This document shows positions 1 through 7,325 of a stretch of DNA of 64,000 nt, one piece after another. A program made the position numbers and the translations under genes. Origin of the DNA: Paracoccaceae bacterium (GTDB taxonomy: Bacteria; Pseudomonadota; Alphaproteobacteria; Rhodobacterales; Rhodobacteraceae); assembly GCA_028284605.1 (NCBI GenBank), contig JANQRL010000031.1, forward strand, positions 1 through 64,000, in the 5' to 3' direction. Below the pieces are notes generated by a model. The model was not told the DNA's origin. It made no database searches and saw nothing but the letters and a program-made list of their open reading frames with translations. Numbering within the stretch: position 1 is the stretch's first letter; each line of letters begins with the position of its first letter.

Positions 1-115
1 ACGGCTGCGCCTCGGGCGGGTCGACGACCTGACCCTGGCGGCGCGTCCGCGCTGGCCCCTCGACGAGGCCGCGCCCGCCCTGCTCGGCTCGGGCAAGAAG
101 GGGGCCAAGGCATGA
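1..115 (+). CDS. tsaD: C-terminal end of TsaD (tRNA threonylcarbamoyladenosine transferase), partial
   Basis: Only the last 37 codons are present, running in frame from base 2 to the TGA at 113-115. The tail reads ...[30 protein letters not shown] segment close to the C-terminus is typical of alphaproteobacterial TsaD, the Kae1-family enzyme that with TsaB and TsaE makes t6A37 in tRNA. The stop overlaps the gpsA start (ATGA), which implies translational coupling. A tsaD-gpsA-EVE order is common in Rhodobacterales. A TsaE gene lies at the other end of the window. The call rests on a short tail plus neighbours, so it is probable rather than certain. Confidence 0.7.
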   Translation, partial: RLRLGRVDDLTLAARPRWPLDEAAPALLGSGKKGAKA

Positions 116-1074
116 GTGTCGCCATCGCCGGGGCCGGCGCCTTTGGCACCGCGCTTGCCGTCACCATGGCCGCCAATGGCCCGCTGACGCTCTGGTCCCG
201 CGACACCGGAGCGGCTGAAGAGATGGGCCGGACCCGGCGCAATTCCCGCTACCTGCCGGAGATCGACCTGCCCGCAGAAATAGCGGTTTCCGCCGAGTTA
301 GAGCCTGTTCTTGCCGCCGAGACGATCCTTCTGGCGATGCCCGCGCAATCGCTCCGCGGGTTTCTTCAGGAGCATCGCGCGCGGCTCTCCGGGAAACGGC
401 TCGTCGCCTGTTCCAAGGGGATCGACCTGACCTCGATGACCGGCACCGCCACCTCCATCGCCGAGGAGGTTCCCGACGCCACCGCCGCGATCCTCACCGG
501 CCCCAGCTTCGCCGCCGATATCGCGCGCGGCCTGCCCACCGCCGTGACCCTCGCCTGCGCCGATGCGGAGGTCGGAGAGGCGCTGCAACAGGCGCTCTCG
601 ACCCGGGTGCTGCGGCTCTATCGCTCCACCGATGTGGTCGGCGCGGAGCTGGGCGGGGCGCTCAAGAACGTCATGGCCATCGCCTGCGGCGCCTGTATCG
701 GCGGCGGCTATGGCGAGAGCGCGCGGGCGGCGCTGATGACAAGGGGTTTTGCCGAGATGCAGCGCCTCGCCGGCCATTTCGGCGCCCGGCCGGAGACGCT
801 CATGGGGCTCTCCGGGCTCGGCGATCTGGCGCTGACCTGCACCTCGGAGCTGTCGCGCAACTACCGCTATGGCCTTGCCCGGGCCCGGCGCGAAGACTTC
901 GACCCCAATGCAACGGTCGAAGGCGCCAAGACGGCGGAAGCCGTGGCGAAACTCGCCTGGCGCCATGGGATCGACATGCCGATCAGCACGCTTGTCGCCG
1001 ATGTCATCGGCGGGCGGCTCGATATCGAAGCCGCGCTTTCGGTTCTGCTCTCACGTCCGCTCAAGGAGGAATGA
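112..1074 (+). CDS. gpsA: NAD(P)-dependent glycerol-3-phosphate dehydrogenase
   Basis: This cytoplasmic enzyme reduces dihydroxyacetone phosphate to sn-glycerol-3-phosphate for phospholipid synthesis. The 320-residue product has the expected family length. An N-terminal Rossmann motif [10 protein letters not shown] lies at residues 6-15. The segment [14 protein letters not shown] carries the conserved catalytic lysine of the family. [15 protein letters not shown] stretch follows in the helical substrate-binding domain. The start ATG overlaps the upstream tsaD stop, and the stop is one base before the next ATG, so the three genes form a tight operon. Confidence 0.96.
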   Translation: MSVAIAGAGAFGTALAVTMAANGPLTLWSRDTGAAEEMGRTRRNSRYLPEIDLPAEIAVSAELEPVLAAETILLAMPAQSLRGFLQEHRARLSGKRLVACSKGIDLTSMTGTATSIAEEVPDATAAILTGPSFAADIARGLPTAVTLACADAEVGEALQQALSTRVLRLYRSTDVVGAELGGALKNVMAIACGACIGGGYGESARAALMTRGFAEMQRLAGHFGARPETLMGLSGLGDLALTCTSELSRNYRYGLARARREDFDPNATVEGAKTAEAVAKLAWRHGIDMPISTLVADVIGGRLDIEAALSVLLSRPLKEE

Positions 1075-1075
1075 C

Positions 1076-1498
1076 ATGGCCTATTGGCTCTTCAAATCGG
1101 AACCCTCGACCTGGTCCTGGGACCAGCAGGTGGCCAAGGGCGAGATCGGCGAGGAATGGGACGGCGTGCGTAACTACCAGGCGCGGAACTTCATGCGGGA
1201 GATGGCGGTGGGCGACCGGGGCTTCTTCTACCATTCGCAGACCGAGAAGGCGGTGGTCGGCATCGTGGAGGTCATCGCCGAGGCGCATCCCGACAGCACC
1301 ACGGATGACAAGCGCTGGGACTGTGTGGACATCAAGGCGGTGCGGCCGTTCGAGACGCCGGTAACGCTCGACCGGATCAAGGCCGATCCGAGGCTCGGCG
1401 AGATGGTGCTGGTGAAGAACTCTCGCCTGTCGGTCCAGCCGGTGACCGAGGCTGAATGGCGGGCGGTCTGCGCGCTGGGCGATACCGATCCGGACTGA
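1076..1498 (+). CDS. EVE domain protein (PUA-like fold)
   Basis: The 140-residue product begins MAYWLFKSEPSTWSWDQQ and contains GVRNYQARNFMREM, a signature of the EVE family. The family has a PUA-like fold and is thought to bind modified bases in nucleic acids; no substrate can be deduced here. The ATG at 1076 is preceded by AAGGAGG at about 1063-1069, inside the end of gpsA, which fixes the start over longer in-frame options. It is the last gene of the tsaD-gpsA operon. Confidence 0.88.
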   Translation: MAYWLFKSEPSTWSWDQQVAKGEIGEEWDGVRNYQARNFMREMAVGDRGFFYHSQTEKAVVGIVEVIAEAHPDSTTDDKRWDCVDIKAVRPFETPVTLDRIKADPRLGEMVLVKNSRLSVQPVTEAEWRAVCALGDTDPD

Positions 1499-1519
1499 CC
1501 GAACCGGGTCCGGAAAAGC

Positions 1520-1554
1520 GAAAGGGTCCGAGCCACCCCGGCCCAGACCCTTTC
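1520..1554 (+). terminator. Possible terminator hairpin after the EVE gene
   Basis: GAAAGGGTC (1520-1528) and GACCCTTTC (1546-1554) form a perfect 9-bp inverted repeat around a 17-base loop. It lies 22 bases after the EVE stop and is followed by a weak TCTC-rich stretch. The long loop and lack of a clean U-tract make this a weak call. Confidence 0.4.
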
Positions 1555-1686
1555 TCTCACCCGCGTGCTCCCAAAGCCACCACACGCGTATTCGAATCTG
1601 GTCCGGGCCATCCTGGCCGTGATGGAACCTAGGCGCATCCTGTCCTTTTGGGCAAAGGGAAAGCCCGGAGCCTTTCGTTCAAATGC

Positions 1687-1711
1687 AAAACGCCCGCTCG
1701 GGGAGCGGGCG
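1687..1711 (-). terminator. Rho-independent terminator of the DUF2853 gene
   Basis: On the minus strand a GC-rich hairpin (arms GCCCGCTC and GAGCGGGC around a three-base loop) is followed by TTTTGCATTT. It lies 24 bases past the stop of the gene at 1735-2076, a textbook position. Confidence 0.75.
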
Positions 1712-1734
1712 CTGCAACGGGTCGGGCCGGGCGG

Positions 1735-2076
1735 TCAGCCGTAGACCGATTCCTTTCCGAAATGCTTGGTCAGCATGTAATAGACCACGGCGCGGTACTT
1801 GTTGCGCTCGGACTTGCCATAGGTCTCGATGACCGAGTTGATCGCATCCATCAGTTCCGGGCCGTCCTTCAGGCCGAGCTTCTTGATCAGGAAGTTGTTC
1901 TTCACCGTTTCCAGCTCGTGCTCCTGGCTCGCCGCCACGGTCGAGGCATCGGCGTCGTAAATCGCCGGCCCGCAGCCGATCGTTACCTTGGTCAGAAGAT
2001 CCATGTCCGGGGTCATCCCGCACTTGTTCTTCAGATCATCAGCATATTGCGCGATCAAATCGTCACGTTTTCCCAT
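1735..2076 (-). CDS. DUF2853 family protein
   Basis: The product is a small soluble helical protein of 113 residues. It begins MGKRDDLIAQYADDLKNKCG, contains KVTIGCGPAIYDADAST, and ends in a helix with YYMLTKHFGK. I recognise it as DUF2853, a family of unknown function common in Rhodobacterales. The ATG at 2076 is preceded by GGTGGGA. A longer in-frame start at 2160 would add 28 low-complexity residues unlike the family and is rejected. It is monocistronic, with its own terminator at 1687-1711. Confidence 0.85.
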   Translation of the reverse strand: MGKRDDLIAQYADDLKNKCGMTPDMDLLTKVTIGCGPAIYDADASTVAASQEHELETVKNNFLIKKLGLKDGPELMDAINSVIETYGKSERNKYRAVVYYMLTKHFGKESVYG

Positions 2077-2267
2077 CGTAATCCCACCTGTTTTTGGTCT
2101 GTCGTCTGGCTCCGGCGCCTGCGGCGCTTCGGGGAGCCTACAGGGGGCGCGGCGCGACACAAGCCCTCATTCCGGCCTGTCCGCGACCTGCCGCCGGTCG
2201 GTTTGGGGCCTGACAGGCTCTGTTCGGGCTGCGACACTCGGCCCAGACCATGCGGGAGGAAGGCGCC

Positions 2268-2879
2268 ATGGGCGGCGACGAGACGGTCGGCTTCACGCAG
2301 ATGAAGGACGGCACGCGGGAGGATTATGAGCTCCTCGAGAAGCTCGAGAAGCCCTATCTGCGGATGACCGCCGATCGGGTGATGGCGGAACTGGCGCGGC
2401 AGGGCGAGGCGACGCTGGAAGGCTATCGGATCACCCGGCTTGAGCATGGGCTCCAGGCGGCGACGCGGGCGGAGCGGGACGGGGCCGATGCCGACTGGGT
2501 TGTCGGCGCGCTCTGCCACGATATCGGCGACGGACTGGCGCCGCAGAACCACGACCGGATGTCGGCGGAGGTGATCCGGCCCTTCGTGCGCTGGGACGTG
2601 GCCTGGGTGGTGGAGCATCACGGCATCTTCCAGATGCTCTACTATGCGCATCATTACGGCTGGGACCGGAACGCGAGGGAGCGGTTCCGCGACCATCCCT
2701 GTTTCGAGAGCTGCGCGGAGTTCTGCGAGCGCTGGGACCAGTCGAGCTTCGACCCGGATTACGAGAGCGAACCGCTCGCCCACTTTGAGCCGCTGGTGCG
2801 CGAGGTCTTCGGTCGCAGGGCCTACGATCCGGACGTGATCCGGGAGGGGTATGTGTCGTCCCTCACTGGCACAGCCTGA
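2268..2879 (+). CDS. HD-domain protein, PhnZ/MIOX-like
   Basis: The 203-residue product carries an HD metal-binding arrangement: EHGLQ, then CHDIGDG, NHDR and EHHGIFQ, with a late WDQSSFD aspartate. The spacing resembles the mixed-valent diiron oxygenase branch (PhnZ, myo-inositol oxygenase) more than classical HD phosphohydrolases, so it could be an oxygenase. No phosphonate genes are nearby and the substrate is unknown. The ATG at 2268 follows GGAGGAAGG at good spacing, which favours it over the ATG at 2250. It is a single gene between DUF2853 (divergent) and the bchG operon. Confidence 0.75.
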   Translation: MGGDETVGFTQMKDGTREDYELLEKLEKPYLRMTADRVMAELARQGEATLEGYRITRLEHGLQAATRAERDGADADWVVGALCHDIGDGLAPQNHDRMSAEVIRPFVRWDVAWVVEHHGIFQMLYYAHHYGWDRNARERFRDHPCFESCAEFCERWDQSSFDPDYESEPLAHFEPLVREVFGRRAYDPDVIREGYVSSLTGTA

Positions 2880-2885
2880 CCCGCC

Positions 2886-2971
2886 AATCCTTCGACGAAG
2901 GATTGCGTCGCCTCCTGCCGGAGGCGATCCGGCGGCCCTGCCGCCGGGAAAATCCTTAGCTTAAGGATTTT
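2886..2971. repeat. Array of four consecutive stem-loops
   Basis: Four hairpins follow one another between the HD gene and the bchG promoter. They are AATCCTTCG/CGAAGGATT (2886-2904), TCGCCTCC/GGAGGCGA (2908-2927), CCGGCGG/CCGCCGG (2929-2947) and AAAATCCTTA/TAAGGATTTT (2949-2971). The first and last share the AATCCTT core, so the block looks like a composite intergenic repeat. The last hairpin ends in TTTT on both strands and could terminate the upstream gene. Confidence 0.7.
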
Positions 2972-3031
2972 CGCCCCGCCCGACCCGCGGCGCATGGCGG
3001 AGGCCCATGAAAAAAGTGGATTCAGGCCACC

Positions 3032-3049
3032 TGTCAATCTCACTTTACA
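3032..3049. promoter_or_regulatory. PpsR/CrtJ binding site upstream of bchG
   Basis: The sequence TGTCAATCTCACTTTACA is a perfect TGT-N12-ACA palindrome, the established target of the PpsR (CrtJ) repressor. It lies 38 bases before the bchG ATG and next to the -35 hexamer. Confidence 0.88.
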
Positions 3050-3050
3050 C

Positions 3051-3080
3051 TTGCTGAATCAGGAAGCGTCAATCTAAACT
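3051..3080 (+). promoter_or_regulatory. Predicted sigma-70 promoter of the bchG operon
   Basis: TTGCTG (3051-3056) and TAAACT (3075-3080) are separated by 18 bases. The -10 lies inside a PpsR palindrome. The expected start point, 6-7 bases downstream, falls on the bchG ATG at 3087. Confidence 0.5.
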
Positions 3081-3084
3081 GACA
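3067..3084. promoter_or_regulatory. Second PpsR/CrtJ site, abutting the bchG start codon
   Basis: CGTCAATCTAAACTGACA matches the relaxed PpsR consensus (CGT in place of TGT, exact N12, ACA). It ends two bases before the bchG ATG and covers the likely -10. With the site at 3032-3049 it makes a pair with centres 35 bases apart. Confidence 0.8.
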
Positions 3085-3086
3085 CA

Positions 3087-4001
3087 ATGAGTGTCAGCGC
3101 CGATCTAGAGCCCACCGTCCCGCGCCGGTTCCCCGAGCCGCGGGCGGCGTTGCGCCTGATCAAACCGGTCACCTGGTTCCCGCCGATGTGGGCCTATCTC
3201 TGCGGGGTCGTGGCCTCTGGCGTGGCCCCTGCCGGACAATGGTTCTACGTCATTCTGGGCGTGATCCTCGCCGGGCCCGTGGTCTGTGGCATGAGCCAGG
3301 CGGCGAACGATTGGTGCGACCGGCACGTGGACGCGATCAATGAGCCCGACCGTCCCATTCCGTCGGGCCGCATTCCCGGCCGCTGGGGGCTCTGGATCGC
3401 GCTCTTCATGTCGGCGCTCTCACTCTTCATCGGCTGGCAACTCGGGCCCTGGGGCTTCGCCGCAACGATCCTCGGGGTGATCGCCGCCTGGGCCTATTCC
3501 GCCGAGCCCGTCCGGCTGAAGCGCTCCGGCTGGTGGGGGCCCGGTCTCGTCGGCCTGTCCTACGAGACCCTGCCCTGGATCACCGGGGTCGTGGTGCTCG
3601 CCGCCGGCGCGCCGCGCTGGGAGATTGTCGTGATCGCCCTGCTCTACGGGATCGGCGCGCACGGGATCATGACGCTCAACGATTTCAAGGCGCTGGAGGG
3701 CGACCGGCAGATGGGGGTGAACTCACTGCCCGTCACCCTCGGCCCGGAACGCGCCGCGCGGCTGGCCTGCTGGGTCATGGCGGTGCCGCAGGTGGTGGTG
3801 ATCGCCCTGCTGGCGCTCTGGGACAAGCCATTCCATGCCCTCGGCGTGGCCGGCGTACTGGCGGCGCAGGTGCTCGCGATGCGGGTCCTGCTGCGCGACC
3901 CGAAGGGCAAGGCGCCCTGGTATAACGGCACCGGGATCGTGCTCTACATCTCCGGCATGATGGTCTCGGCCTTTGCCCTGCGCGGTCTGGGAGGGGTCTG
4001 A
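3087..4001 (+). CDS. bchG: Bacteriochlorophyll synthase (geranylgeranyl esterification of bacteriochlorophyllide)
   Basis: This UbiA-family membrane prenyltransferase joins geranylgeranyl or phytyl diphosphate to bacteriochlorophyllide a. The 304-residue protein has LIKPVTWFPPMWAYLCG near the N-terminus and the aspartate-rich prenyl-diphosphate/Mg site NDWCDRHVDAINEPDRPIPSG. Several hydrophobic segments follow, as does a second motif LNDFKALEGDR. The order bchG, BCD-family transporter, bchP, idi matches other Rhodobacter-type PGCs. No Shine-Dalgarno precedes the ATG, and a PpsR site ends two bases before it, so the message may be leaderless. Two PpsR sites predict repression by oxygen. Confidence 0.97.
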   Translation: MSVSADLEPTVPRRFPEPRAALRLIKPVTWFPPMWAYLCGVVASGVAPAGQWFYVILGVILAGPVVCGMSQAANDWCDRHVDAINEPDRPIPSGRIPGRWGLWIALFMSALSLFIGWQLGPWGFAATILGVIAAWAYSAEPVRLKRSGWWGPGLVGLSYETLPWITGVVVLAAGAPRWEIVVIALLYGIGAHGIMTLNDFKALEGDRQMGVNSLPVTLGPERAARLACWVMAVPQVVVIALLALWDKPFHALGVAGVLAAQVLAMRVLLRDPKGKAPWYNGTGIVLYISGMMVSAFALRGLGGV

Positions 4002-4002
4002 G

Positions 4003-5283
4003 ATGTCGCTCTCCTGGGTCCAGATCTTCCGGCTCGGCCTCGTGCAGATGTGCCTCGGCGCGGTCGTGGTGCTGACCACATCGACCCTGAACCGGCTGAT
4101 GGTCGTGGAACTGGCTCTGCCGGCGATCCTGCCCGGCGCCCTGGTGGCGCTGCATTACGCGATCCAGCTCAGCCGGCCCCATTGGGGCTACGCCTCGGAC
4201 CGGGGCGGGCGGCGGACGCGGTTCATCATCGGCGGGATGGCGGTGCTGGGCTTGGGCGCGTTCCTGGCCTCGGTGGGCGTGCTGGTCTTCGAGACCTCCT
4301 ATGGCTGGGGCCTCGCCACCTCGATCCTCGCCTACACACTGATCGGCGCAGGCGTGGGCGCCTCCGGCACTTCGCTTCTGGCGATGCTCGCCACCGCGAC
4401 CGCCCCGCGCCGCCGCGCGGCTGCCGCCACGATCACCTGGCTGATGATGATCTTTGGGATCGCCATGACCGCGGGCATCGTCGGCGCGCTGCTCGATCCC
4501 TATAGCCACGGGCTCCTGCTGCGGATCGTGGCCGCCGTCACGCTCAGCGCCACCCTGCTCACCGCCCTGGCCGTCTGGGGCATCGAAGGCCGGGTGCGCC
4601 ACGAGCCGGAGCCCGAGGCGGCGCCGTTCCGCGAGGGGTTCGCGGAGGTCTGGTCGGAGCAGAAGGCGCGGACCTTCACCATCTTCATCTTCCTCAGCAT
4701 GAGTGCCTATTTCATGCAGGAGCTGATCCTCGAGCCTTATGCCGGGCTCGTCTTCGGCTTCACGCCGGGCCAGTCCACGTCGCTTTCGGGGGCGCAGAAT
4801 GGCGGGGTCTTCCTTGGGATGCTGACGGTCGGCATCGCGGCGACGGGGCTGAAGATCGGCTCGCTCAGGGGCTGGGTGGTCGCCGGGTGTCTCGGTTCAG
4901 CCGCGTCGCTTGCCGCGATCACGATGATCGGGCCCATCGGCCCCGGCGGGCCGATCGTTCCCGCGGTCGTTGCGCTCGGCTTCTTCAACGGCATGTTTGC
5001 CGTGGCCGCCATCGGCTCGATGATGGCGCTTGCCGGCCAGGGACGGGGACGGCGCGAGGGCACGCGGATGGGCCTTTGGGGCGCGGCTCAGGCCATCGCC
5101 GCGGGCTTTGGCGGGCTCATGGGCGCGGGCGCGGTGGACCTGCTGCGTGGGCCGCTGACAGACACCCAAGCCTTCGGATCGGTCTTCCTGGCCGAAGCGC
5201 TTCTTTTCATCACAGCCGCCTGGATGGCGGCACGGATCATGGACCGGGGCCGCATGGCGCCGGCCCTCGTTGCGGGAGAATGA
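4003..5283 (+). CDS. BCD-family (PucC-like) major facilitator transporter, Orf428 type
   Basis: The 426-residue polytopic membrane protein has about twelve hydrophobic segments. It begins MSLSWVQIFRLGLVQMCLGA and has an RPHWGYASDRGGRRTRFIIGG loop typical of the BCD family (PucC, LhaA, Orf428). These proteins assist assembly of antenna complexes or handle bacteriochlorophyll, possibly delivering pigment. The ATG at 4003 follows GGGAGGGG and lies one base after the bchG stop; an in-frame start at 3973 inside bchG is less likely. Its place between bchG and bchP matches Orf428 of R. capsulatus. Confidence 0.92.
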   Translation: MSLSWVQIFRLGLVQMCLGAVVVLTTSTLNRLMVVELALPAILPGALVALHYAIQLSRPHWGYASDRGGRRTRFIIGGMAVLGLGAFLASVGVLVFETSYGWGLATSILAYTLIGAGVGASGTSLLAMLATATAPRRRAAAATITWLMMIFGIAMTAGIVGALLDPYSHGLLLRIVAAVTLSATLLTALAVWGIEGRVRHEPEPEAAPFREGFAEVWSEQKARTFTIFIFLSMSAYFMQELILEPYAGLVFGFTPGQSTSLSGAQNGGVFLGMLTVGIAATGLKIGSLRGWVVAGCLGSAASLAAITMIGPIGPGGPIVPAVVALGFFNGMFAVAAIGSMMALAGQGRGRREGTRMGLWGAAQAIAAGFGGLMGAGAVDLLRGPLTDTQAFGSVFLAEALLFITAAWMAARIMDRGRMAPALVAGE

Positions 5284-5285
5284 CA

Positions 5286-6467
5286 ATGGATTATGACGTC
5301 GTCGTCGTGGGCGGAGGCCCCTCGGGCGCCACGGCAGCCGAAGACCTGGCCCGGTCGGGCCACTCTGTCGCCCTGATCGACAGAGCGGGGCGGATCAAGC
5401 CCTGCGGCGGTGCCATCCCGCCCCGCCTGATCCGGGATTTCCACATCCCCGATGAGCAGATCGTCGCCCATATCACCACGGCCCGGATGATCTCTCCCAC
5501 CGGCCGGATGGTCGATATCCCGATCGAGAACGGCTTTGTCGGCATGGTCGACCGGGAGCATTTCGACGAGTTCCTGCGGACCCGCGCCGCCGAGGCCGGG
5601 GCACATCGCTATACCGGCACTTACGTCCGGATCGAGCGCGACACGGACGGCACCCATGTCGTCTACCGCGACAAGGAAAGCGGCGAGGAGGACCGGCTGA
5701 CGGCAAAGCTGGTGATCGGCGCCGACGGGGCCCGCTCCAACGTCGCCCGCACCGAAGTGAAGGACGGTGACCGCATTCCCTACGTGATCGCCTATCACGA
5801 GATCATCGAGGCGCCGGGCAAGGTCGGCACCTATGACCCGGACCGCTGCGACGTGGTCTATGACGGCCAGATCAGCCCGGATTTCTATGGCTGGGTCTTC
5901 CCGCACGGCAAATCCGCCAGTGTCGGTATGGGCTCCATGGTCAAGGATGTGGACCTCAAACAGGCGACCGCCGCGCTCCGCGCCTCCTCCGGTCTCACCG
6001 AATGCAAGACGATCCGCAAGGAAGGCGCGCCGATCCCGCTCAAGCCCCTCGACCGCTGGGACAATGGCAAGGATGTCGTGCTGGCCGGCGACGCCGCGGG
6101 CGTGGTCGCTCCGTCCTCCGGCGAAGGTATCTATTATGCCATGGTGGGCGGGCGTGTCGCAGCGACCGCCGCCGCCGCATGCCTTAAGACGGGCCGCGTG
6201 AAGGACCTGCAACTGGCGCGGAAGCTCTTCATGCGCGAGCACAAATCAGTCTTCAAGATCCTCGGCGCGATGCAGGACGCCTATTACAAGAGCGACGAGC
6301 GCCGCGAACGGTTCGTGTCGCTCTGCCACGACATCGACGTGCAGCGGCTCACCTTCGAGGCCTATATGAACAAGGAGCTCGTGAAGGCCCGGCCGCTCGC
6401 CCATATCAAGATCGGGCTGAAGAACTTGGCCCATCTGACCGGATTGGTAAGGCCGGAGGCCGTTTGA
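5286..6467 (+). CDS. bchP: Geranylgeranyl diphosphate/geranylgeranyl-bacteriochlorophyll reductase
   Basis: BchP reduces the geranylgeranyl tail of bacteriochlorophyll to phytyl in three NADPH-dependent steps. The 393-residue flavoprotein starts MDYDVVVVGGGPSGATAA (FAD dinucleotide-binding GGGPSG), then has IKPCGGAIPP and the second FAD motif VVLAGDAAGVVAPSSGEGIYYA, all typical of the family. ATG 5286 has GGGAG seven bases upstream. An alternative ATG at 5280 overlaps the upstream stop but leaves one base to the SD. The 3' end overlaps the idi start. Confidence 0.96.
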   Translation: MDYDVVVVGGGPSGATAAEDLARSGHSVALIDRAGRIKPCGGAIPPRLIRDFHIPDEQIVAHITTARMISPTGRMVDIPIENGFVGMVDREHFDEFLRTRAAEAGAHRYTGTYVRIERDTDGTHVVYRDKESGEEDRLTAKLVIGADGARSNVARTEVKDGDRIPYVIAYHEIIEAPGKVGTYDPDRCDVVYDGQISPDFYGWVFPHGKSASVGMGSMVKDVDLKQATAALRASSGLTECKTIRKEGAPIPLKPLDRWDNGKDVVLAGDAAGVVAPSSGEGIYYAMVGGRVAATAAAACLKTGRVKDLQLARKLFMREHKSVFKILGAMQDAYYKSDERRERFVSLCHDIDVQRLTFEAYMNKELVKARPLAHIKIGLKNLAHLTGLVRPEAV

Positions 6468-6994
6468 ACCACCTGATCCCCGCCTGGGTCGACGGCGCGT
6501 TGACCCCTGTCGACAAGCTGGAGGTGCATCGCCGCGGGCTGCGCCACAAGGCGGTGAGCGTCTTTGTCCTCTCCGGGGGCAAGGTGCTGATCCAGCAGCG
6601 GGCGATGGACAAGTACCATACGCCCGGGCTCTGGGCGAATACCTGCTGCACCCATCCGCTCTGGGACGAGGACCCCGCCGATTGCGCCGTGCGGCGGCTG
6701 GAGGAGGAGCTGGGCATCACCGGGCTCTTCCCGGCCCATCGCGATCAGGTGGAGTACCGCGCCGATGTCGGCGGCGGGCTGATCGAGCATGAGGTGGTGG
6801 AGATTTTCGTCGCGAACGCCCCGGCGGACCTGAAGGTGGAGCCCAATCCGGACGAGGTGATGGCGGTGAGATGGGTCGATTTCTACGATCTCGCCGCCGC
6901 CGTGCAGCGCCGGCCGGAGCGTTATACGCCCTGGCTGCAAATCTACCTGCGTGACCACATGGATGCGATCTTCGGGGCTCTGGTCCGCGCCTGA
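6464..6994 (+). CDS. idi: Isopentenyl-diphosphate delta-isomerase, type I
   Basis: The enzyme interconverts isopentenyl and dimethylallyl diphosphate, the precursors of the bacteriochlorophyll tail and carotenoids. The 176-residue Nudix-fold protein has LEVHRRGLRHKAVSVFV, the active-site cysteine segment WANTCCTHP and the glutamate-rich RRLEEELGI. Translation most likely starts at the TTG at 6464, which overlaps the bchP stop as TTGA and has GGAGG at 6455-6459. It is the last gene of bchG-transporter-bchP-idi, as in R. capsulatus. A 325-bp inverted-repeat element begins six bases after the stop. Confidence 0.94.
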   Translation: MNHLIPAWVDGALTPVDKLEVHRRGLRHKAVSVFVLSGGKVLIQQRAMDKYHTPGLWANTCCTHPLWDEDPADCAVRRLEEELGITGLFPAHRDQVEYRADVGGGLIEHEVVEIFVANAPADLKVEPNPDEVMAVRWVDFYDLAAAVQRRPERYTPWLQIYLRDHMDAIFGALVRA

Positions 6995-7000
6995 CCTCTA

Positions 7001-7325
7001 GAGCCTGATGAGATTGGATAGAACCGGACCTCCGGGCCACGGCGCGCGTGCGGCCGGACCGACCTCGGGTGGGCCCGTGGCGTTAGCTCAGACCGTGGTT
7101 CCTGAAAGCATCAGTGCCACGCGCACTCCGGCTGCTCCAACATCGGCCCTCCCGGGGGGAGGTGTCGCCATTGTCACTCGGACCAATGGCGCGACAATAG
7201 CGACCCGGGCGCATGCGCGCCGTGTTGCGCGGGGCGGGTGGTGTTTCGCGTTGAACCGACCGGCGTCGAAGGTCCGCTCCCGACCGAAGGCGGCGTGGTC
7301 GGTTCAGGTCGTTGTCATCAGGCTC
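7001..7325. mobile_element. Putative non-autonomous transposable element (MITE-like) with terminal inverted repeats
   Basis: The ends GAGCCTGATGA (7001-7011) and TCATCAGGCTC (7315-7325) are perfect inverted repeats. A matching GAACCG/CGGTTC lies about ten bases further in at the same offset on each side. Both ends are flanked by TA (CTAG at each junction), as expected of a short target duplication. The 325-bp interior has no recognisable gene but contains a near-perfect 12-bp dyad (7164-7175/7193-7204). The terminus resembles GAGCCTG-type ends of IS5-group elements; that link is inference. The element fills the space between idi and sulP and supplies part of the sulP stop codon. Confidence 0.6.

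Noticed and set aside
4887-5285. A 133-residue N-terminal extension of BchP
   Set aside because: It lies within the transporter gene in another frame; the FAD motif begins right after ATG 5286.
7008-7200. A CRISPR or tandem repeat array
   Set aside because: There is one inverted pair only and no regularly spaced direct repeats, here or elsewhere in the window.
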